In this document: positions 57,825 through 64,000 of the stretch, one piece after another
Position numbering within the stretch: position 1 is the first letter of the stretch
How the letters are laid out: each line of letters starts with the position of its first letter
NCBI RefSeq assembly: GCF_020497125.1
Contig: NC_059084.1
Location: 9,451,501 to 9,515,500 of the forward strand
DNA: 64,000 nucleotides
Direction of reading: 5' to 3'
Source: Mauremys mutica
Lineage: Eukaryota > Chordata > Testudines > Geoemydidae
Notes under the pieces: generated by a model
The model's input: only the letters and a program-made list of their open reading frames with translations
Databases searched by the model: none
Told to the model about the DNA's origin: nothing
Translations under genes and position numbers: made by a program

Positions 57825-60800
57825 TGAAGGCCAGTGTCAGATTTCTCCTGTTTGAAAAATAATGGGGACAAATCCTGCCCTCTACTGGAGAGAGTGCAGT
57901 ACAGGAACAAAGGATAGGTGGCTTGTGCCCTGCCATCCAGGCTTTCCTGAGGGCATTCCCAACTCGTGCCCATTCTGCAGTGGCCCCAAATCACTGCTGC
58001 ACATGGCCATCTCCCTCCTCCCCACTTCCCATTGTCCTGTGGCCCATCAGCACTCCGCTCATGGCTCTGCTGCCTTTCTGTGAATGTCTCTGCCCTCTTC
58101 TGTCAGCTCTGTGTCTATCAGATGGCCTAGTGCTATTCACTGGTCTGAGGGCAGGCCTTAGGCCTCCCCTGAGATCCCATAGCAGACCCTGGCACATACA
58201 ATGGAGTTACTAGGCAGCAGAGAATCAGGCCCAATAAGAAGCCCTAATAGAGGGACTAATAGAGCTACATTTTGTAGGTAGTTGTAATGCATGGGATATA
58301 GTTTAGTTTCCCAGTAACATTTTCAGAAGAAGAAAACTGCAAAGCTCGGTAGGGTAACCCTAACCCTTCAATTTCCAATTCCTGTCATATTTCAGCTTTA
58401 CTCTTTCCTTTCGCTATTAGGAATGGCAGTAGTCACTGGTTTTGCAGGGCGCAATTTACATTTTCATTGTCTCAGCCTTGCCCTGCCAGAAGGATCTTTC
58501 TTCTACTTTTATATTTAGAAACAACTGCCATTTTTTTAATACCTATATCAAGACCCAGAATGCAATTCTAGCTCCTGGCTAGGTTCTATTGATCATACTA
58601 ATTAGTTGTATAATGCTTTAAAGGGTAGTTATAGCTGCTGGTCTTCTCCTTGTGTTCTGTCAATTCTTTTCCCAGCTGGACTGCACTGGGAACAATAATT
58701 ACACTTCCATCAGGTGTTAGACTCCTCTTTACCACTGTGACCTTATGACATGTCTCTATTTCTTAATAATTATCTTCTGTGATAAAGATAACAGGAAGAG
58801 AAGCAGGCTCATCCATGTGTTCTCTCTCTCACTTTCATGAAATCTCACTACTATACTGGTTGATCCCTCCCCCCCCCCCCTCCCACTTCCTGCTCTAATT
58901 TTTCTCCCTTGTGGAGCTTCATAATGAAAATAATGCACAACCTCTTACCTCTATTTCCCATGCAACCATTTTGTCTCCTTCGAACAAATAAGGCAATATT
59001 TTTTTTGAATTGACAATATCTGTCTTTTATGATGCTCCATAAAACTCTCAGATGAGTTTCTGGGGATCCTTCTGGTTAACAGAAACCCTTAATTAAGTCA
59101 CAACATCTGAATCTGGAGCAAAATGTTGAATGTCTTAGAGTTCAGGAGTGTTTGCAACTGGACGGGGTATAGGCTTGGATCTGCGTCCCACTTTCTCACA
59201 TCTCCATTGGATCCATGCATTGCTCAGGATGCTGCATTATCAAGCAAAGTCTGTCTCGTCCACCCCTTTATGTTAAATTTTAGCCACCTAAAATATAGTG
59301 ATTTTAACAATGGCCAACTTCCTGGCACAGCACTTGATACTTTCCCTATACTTAGAAATATAAATAACTCCAACACTAAGAACAGGCGCCTGTTTTCTCA
59401 AAACATTTTGCGAAGGTATGTGAATATTTAGAGTAAGAAAAGGCCACCTTCCAGTGAAATCAGCCATTCTCCAACTGAGAATGATTTCCTCATTGAAACT
59501 GTGAAAATATTTTTATTGCCTGTTTTTAAAGCAATATACTTAGTCAAATATATTAATAAAATAACATCAGTGAAGTGTGAAATTGTGTGTGGGGTGGGGG
59601 GAACCCCAAAATGCCAAAATACTCTTCTGGAACAAAAATTGTAAATTTCACACCGTGCAGGCTCAGAGTAGTCTACTGAATGAAAAAGCCTAAGGAGAAT
59701 TAAAGCGTAAGCTTTGCTTTACTTTTATCACAGCCACTAAGAAATAGCCTCAAGCAACATAAGACTACATCAGTAGCAACTACCATAGCATTTTTGTCTC
59801 AGTTCAGTTTGGATCATCCTGTATTTTTCCTTTCCTTTCCTTTCTTCTGCAATGAAAGCAAGCCTATTCCATGATGCTAATGAAAACAATCAATGATATC
59901 CTTATTACCCAATTCTGCTTTAAAACACCATAGTGACATCGCTGGTAATTCAATTTATGTATAAATTCATATTAACAAATATTTCTTACAGAAGCCCACC
60001 CCAGTGGATCTAATTGCAGAACTGGGACTCTTAATCTGTGCATTTTAACCCAATCCTGTAAACACTTAAGCAGATGCCCAAATTTATTCACATGCGTCGT
60101 CCCCTTGAAGTCTCCAGCGCACAAAGGTGTGCGCATGTTCTAATGTTTGCAAGATTGGGCCTAATGCTACTGCATTACTGCAGTATCTTTCTATTAATGT
60201 AATGTGGAAGATACTTTACCTCACTTTCCCCAAATTTGTTAGCATTGTTATTCTAAGGAGAATAGACCAGAGTTGTCATGGCTGGTGGTGGAAGCATTTT
60301 GTTTAGATTACACAGTCCATTTTCACATGGGGTCCATAGGCCACAACTGGATGGAATGGAAAACCACCCAGTTCTGAAGTGTGTGTACGAAGAAATGCTG
60401 CTACATGGCCAGCTATCACATGGGCACCAAAAGCTTCAATGGTACAAGATTACCAGTGAGAAATGTAGATTGAATATACAATCAGGCCAACTTAAACACC
60501 CTGGACAATATTGATCTGGGTAGTGTTCAATTTGCAAGAAGCCCGTTTCACTTTGGGATTTCCCATGATGATGGTAGGCCACAATTCTTCAAAGGTGGAA
60601 GACTTTTTAAATTAAGAATTAAAATTTCAGAAGGTCAAATATGCTCTCATCCTACATCTATGCAGTGGTATTGCCTGGATATGATAAAATATACTTTGAC
60701 CCATCAACCTCTAATAGTAAAAAGAGTGGAAGAACGGCAATGTTGCTAATGCCTTTAGCAATCCAGGCAGTGGAGTTATAATAAATATATGCTGCATAAC

Positions 60801-60850
60801 TGGTCTATACCTCCAAAAGATTTTTGCATTGAACAGAAGTTTATATATAG
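57825..60850. other. Long stretch without recognised genes
   Basis: 57840-58210 is GC-richer with overlapping short frames on both strands but no recognised motif. A C12 run lies at 58869-58880. The rest is AT-rich. Confidence 0.4.
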
Positions 60851-60906
60851 GAAGGATCAGATTGGCAGAGACCCTGGGAGTTTTTCACCTACCTCTGTAG
60901 CATAGG

Positions 60907-61724
60907 TAGGGTTGCCAGGCGTCCGGTTTTTGACCAGAACACACACTTGAAAAGAGACCCTGTTGGCTCCAGTCAGCACCACCAATGGGCCATTAAAAGT
61001 CCAGTAAGCAGCGCAGCAGGGGTTTGGGGCTAACGTAGGCTCCGAGCCTGCCCTGGCTCTGCGCGGCTCCCAGAAGCAGCCGTGAGGTCCCTGCAGCCCC
61101 TAGGTGCGTAGGCCACCAGGGAGGCTCCACGTGCTGCCCCTGCCCCTAGGCCTACCTCCAGAGCTCCCATTGGCCAGGAACTACAACCAATGGGAGCTAC
61201 AGAGGCAGGGCATGAGGGCAGTGCGCGGAGCCTCTCTGGTCGCCTATGCACCTATGGGCTGCAGGGACCTGGCAGCTGCTTCCTGGGAGCCACGATAAGC
61301 GCCCCTGGGACTCCACACCCTAACCCCCTGTCTCAGCTGGGAGCCTCCTCCTGAACCCCAAGCCTCTCATCTCCAGCCTCACCCCGGAGCTCACACCCCA
61401 GCCAAAGCCTGCACCCCTCCATACCCCAACCCTCTTCCCCAGCCCAGAGCCATCTCCCTCACCCTGAACCCCTCATTTCTGGCTCCATCAGGAGCACACA
61501 CCCTCAGCCCAGAGCCCATACCCCCCCACACCCCAATCCCCAGATGGAGCCCTCATCCCCCTCCGGCACCACAACCTCCTGCCCCAGCCTGATGAAAGTG
61601 AGTGAAGGTTGGGGAGAGTGAGCGACTGAGAGAGGGGGGATGGAACGAGCGGGGAGGTGGAGCATCGGAGAAGAGGCGGGAAAGGGGTGTTCGGTTCTGT
61701 GCGATTAGAAAGTTGGCAACCTGA
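60907..61724. mobile_element. 818-bp 'GGGTTGCCA' element with perfect 8-bp duplication
   Basis: Ends TAGGGTTGCCA and TTGGCAACCTGA are inverted repeats. agcatagg flanks both sides (60899-60906 and 61725-61732). The first part contains an inner palindrome ('gaggctccacgtgctgcccctgcccc...cagagctcccattggcc' against 'aatgggagctacagaggcagggc...gcgcggagcctc'). The second part is a CT- and C-rich stretch ('agccc..caccccaacc...'). No transposase. Confidence 0.8.
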
Positions 61725-61897
61725 AGCATAGGCCATGGGTCTGTTGCTGATTTAAACTAGAGCAAATGGTGGATTCTCTGTATCTTGAAGTTTTTAAATC
61801 ATGATGTGAGGACTTCAGTAACTCAGCCAGAGATTATGGGTCTATTATAGGAGTGAGTGGGTGAGGTTCTGTGGCCTGTGATGTGCAGGAGGTCAGA

Positions 61898-62331
61898 GTC
61901 CAGTCGAAAAGGGAACCTGGCAGCGCCCAGTCTGTAAAAGTCCAGTTGGCTGCACTGGGGAGCTGCTCTGTGCTCAGTTGCTGATACCTGACAGAGCAGT
62001 GGCTGGCTTCCGGACCAGGCTCCAAGGGGATCCTGTGTGCCCCCCCCTTCTGCCCTGCTGTGCCCCAATTGCCCGAGCCCTGACCCCTCACTACGGGAAC
62101 CGACCCTCCCCCATGGCCCTGCTGTGCCCCAATTGGGCAGGTGGGCAGGCTCCGCCTCAGCTCCTCCCAGCCTGGCTCTGTAGGCAGCAGGTGAGTCCTG
62201 GGATCGGGGGGTGGAGAGAGAGTGGGTGAGGGCAGGGCCTCGAGGAAGAGGTGGGGCCTTAGGAGGAGAGGTGAGGCAGAGGGCGGGGCAAGGGTGCTCG
62301 GTTTTCAACGATTAGAAAGTTGGCAAACCTA
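61898..62331. mobile_element. 'GGGTTGCCA' element, left terminus lost
   Basis: Begins inside the family consensus at 'tccagtcgaaaagggaacctggcag' and ends 'tttcaacgattagaaagttggcaaaccta'. The surrounding (a)ggtcaga / (a)agtcaga (ending 61897 and 62338) form a duplication-like pair, consistent with insertion in the CR1-like tail followed by loss of about 45 bases at the left end. The 161-codon minus frame (61823-62308) crosses element and flank and is not a gene. Confidence 0.65.
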
Positions 62332-62378
62332 AGTCAGACTAGATGGTCAAGATGATCCCTTGTGGCATTAAAGTCTGT

Positions 62379-64000
62379 CGGATCTCTACTAGGAGATATA
62401 TGAACAGATTTCGTCCCTTCGTCCCTCCTCACATGCTGGAGGGGATGATCTGGGCCTTAGTTAGAAATACAACCTTTGATTAAAGGCTGCATGTGAAAGT
62501 TTCTCCAAATGTAAAAATCAATAGGGAAGGTAGCATGGACTTCGATTATACTGTGGCACCTTCTCAGGAACAAGCCTATATAAAAAATTTTCTGCTATCA
62601 CAAGATGATTTAGCAGAGGGGTTGTTTTTAAAACAAAACAAATACAGCTGGGGGGAAAATGTCAAATTCTGTTTCTATTCACTTCAGAACCTGCTTGCAC
62701 TGAATTCTACCAGAATTACTAATAAGAACGGAGTATGAGCTAAATCAAGAAGCATTTCATTAGGAAAATGTGCAAGAAAATATTTATAGCTAAACCATAA
62801 CAAAAATCTACCCAAAATACAAATTGAAACTACCATGTAAAAAATACAGGCATTAAATAATTGAATTGTGTTATATGCAGTAAAGAAAACTCAGAGTTGT
62901 GTTTAAAAAGTATGTCATCATTGAAATCTGATGACAATTTACATAAATGCATGTGCAAACAGAAAAAATATAAACATAAGTCAGTATAGGTGTATATACT
63001 ACAACCGCTCAGACAGCTATGGTAACTAATCATTCAATCTATCTTTTAGACAATTCCATTTTTTCTTTTTACTTCAGAGTGAGATAGCAGGTAGGCTTTA
63101 AGGTTATTGACCAGTATATGTATCCTGTTTCTTTACATTTAAAACAACATGCAGCAGCTCCAGCATTTCTGGTTTTCCTGAGACAAGCTGCAGATTTAAT
63201 GAAGTGCTTTACTGTTATTTCTTCAGAGTGAGGATGCTCTGTCTTGACACGAAAAGCACTTTAAAGAAACTGTAGATAGATTTTAATTGCCACTCTTGGA
63301 AAATGCGACAATTACACTGTGTAGACAACTACAGCTGGATTCAAAGTGAAGTTACTCTGAATACTCTTTATACCCTGGATCCTCTACTTTATTATATACT
63401 AAAACTGCAGTGGGAAGATAACTTTAGCTGGATCCAAATTCTAATTTGAAAACCCAATGTAAAGTACATCCTCCCAAGAATGCATAATTAACTAGTGTTT
63501 GTTAGAGTCAATCTGAGTGCTTAAGTTATTGAATATGGGTTAATCTTGGTTAGATTTAAAGCACCACCTGTTCACTCCTATTAAAAACAAAAGTGTCATA
63601 ATTGTAATTTCTGTTTCAGTGAAGTATTTAATCCTTACATATTTGGTTTCATCTTTTGAATATGCAGTTGGCTTATGAATACCCTCCATCACTCAGAGAA
63701 TCAACGTGTGTCCCATTTATTGAAAATGCAAGTAGTACATTGCCTTTGCTCTGCATATGTCTGGTAGTGAAGCACTGCCATTCAGAATGTACTTTCCAGC
63801 TGGGGAAAGCAATGCAGATCAGAGTAGCTCAGGCATTATGTATAAAGGCTTCAGGGGCTGCAAGGCAAACTGCTGCTTACCAATGCCGTTCAGAGCAGTA
63901 GTAGCAGATATGGCAGCTCTCAGGATTCAAGGCTTAATGACTACTAGCAAACAGCTACTTACCTAAGCAGTTCACAGTAGTGGTGCATTCTGTTATTGCT
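62379..64000. other. No gene recognised
   Basis: AT-rich sequence. Frames at 62493-62738, 63656-63901 and 63757-63966 show no recognisable domain. Confidence 0.4.

Larger units (their letters stand above)
60851..62378 (+). repeat. CR1-like 3' end cut by two nested transposons
   Basis: Three pieces read in order as one LINE/SINE-like 3' end: 60851-60906 ('ggatcagattggcagagaccctgggagtttttcacctacctctgtagcatagg'), 61733-61897 ('ggtggattctctgtatcttgaagtttttaaatcatgatgtgaggacttcagtaactcag...gtgaggttctgtggcctgtgatgtgcaggaggtcaga') and 62339-62378 ('ctagatggtcaagatgatcccttgtggcattaaagtctg'). The gaps are exactly two members of the 'GGGTTGCCA' family. Confidence 0.75.

Noticed and set aside
61823..62308. 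161-codon minus frame
   Set aside because: It crosses from a transposon into CR1-like flank and is rich in G/C-driven residues.
1..64000. CRISPR array, operon or prophage-like system
   Set aside because: No regularly spaced short direct repeats, no long dense reading frames and a vertebrate repeat landscape throughout.

Overview
This window reads as vertebrate nuclear DNA, most likely from a cryptodiran turtle. That call rests on repeat families recognised by eye: a tRNA-derived SINE with a CR1-like tail (15814-15975), several CR1 LINE copies with the 3' ends I associate with turtles, Penelope-like retroelements, MIR-like amniote CORE-SINEs and many hAT-type miniature transposons with GC-rich palindromic interiors. 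The species assignment is inference. I found no intact host protein-coding gene. All reading frames are short, and those I can explain fall inside decayed transposable elements. The window is best described as intergenic or intronic sequence built from layers of repeats.

Layout. 0-5 kb: a CR1 fragment (minus), a DIRS-type reverse transcriptase relic (minus), a CR1 reverse transcriptase fragment (plus) and a 100-bp antisense piece of 28S rRNA lie nearly end to end (1.76-2.65 kb). A small Penelope-derived insert with a perfect 12-bp target duplication follows at 3.44 kb. 5-16 kb: an unrecognised broken reading frame (7.6-8.2 kb), CR1 tails (8.6, 10.0 and 12.1-13.0 kb, the last split by a GC-rich insert) and a tRNA-derived SINE. 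22-30 kb: a 551-bp hAT-like element with a perfect 8-bp duplication, a CR1 tail, a MIR split by a Penelope fragment, a probable LTR (minus), and an LTR-like region with a TATA box and an 88-bp tandem repeat. 33-45 kb: an L2/L3-type LINE fragment, a 124-bp hAT MITE, a decayed intronless hAT transposase pseudogene (42.9-44.5 kb) and a 268-bp MITE. 47-64 kb: palindromic hAT MITEs, four copies of one 'GGGTTGCCA' element family, the longest CR1 copy (51.1-53.2 kb, interrupted by a 139-bp insert with an 11-bp duplication), a Penelope copy with recognisable RT and GIY-YIG remnants (55.2-56.3 kb), and a CR1 tail cut twice by members of the same transposon family (60.85-62.38 kb).

The most notable structural signal is that three Penelope-derived pieces each carry a hammerhead-ribozyme-like core (CUGANGA - stem II - GAAA) in different states of decay. 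I saw no CRISPR array, operon, bacterial signal or intact functional system. Boundaries of repeats are read by eye and, except where flanking duplications are given, may be off by tens of bases.
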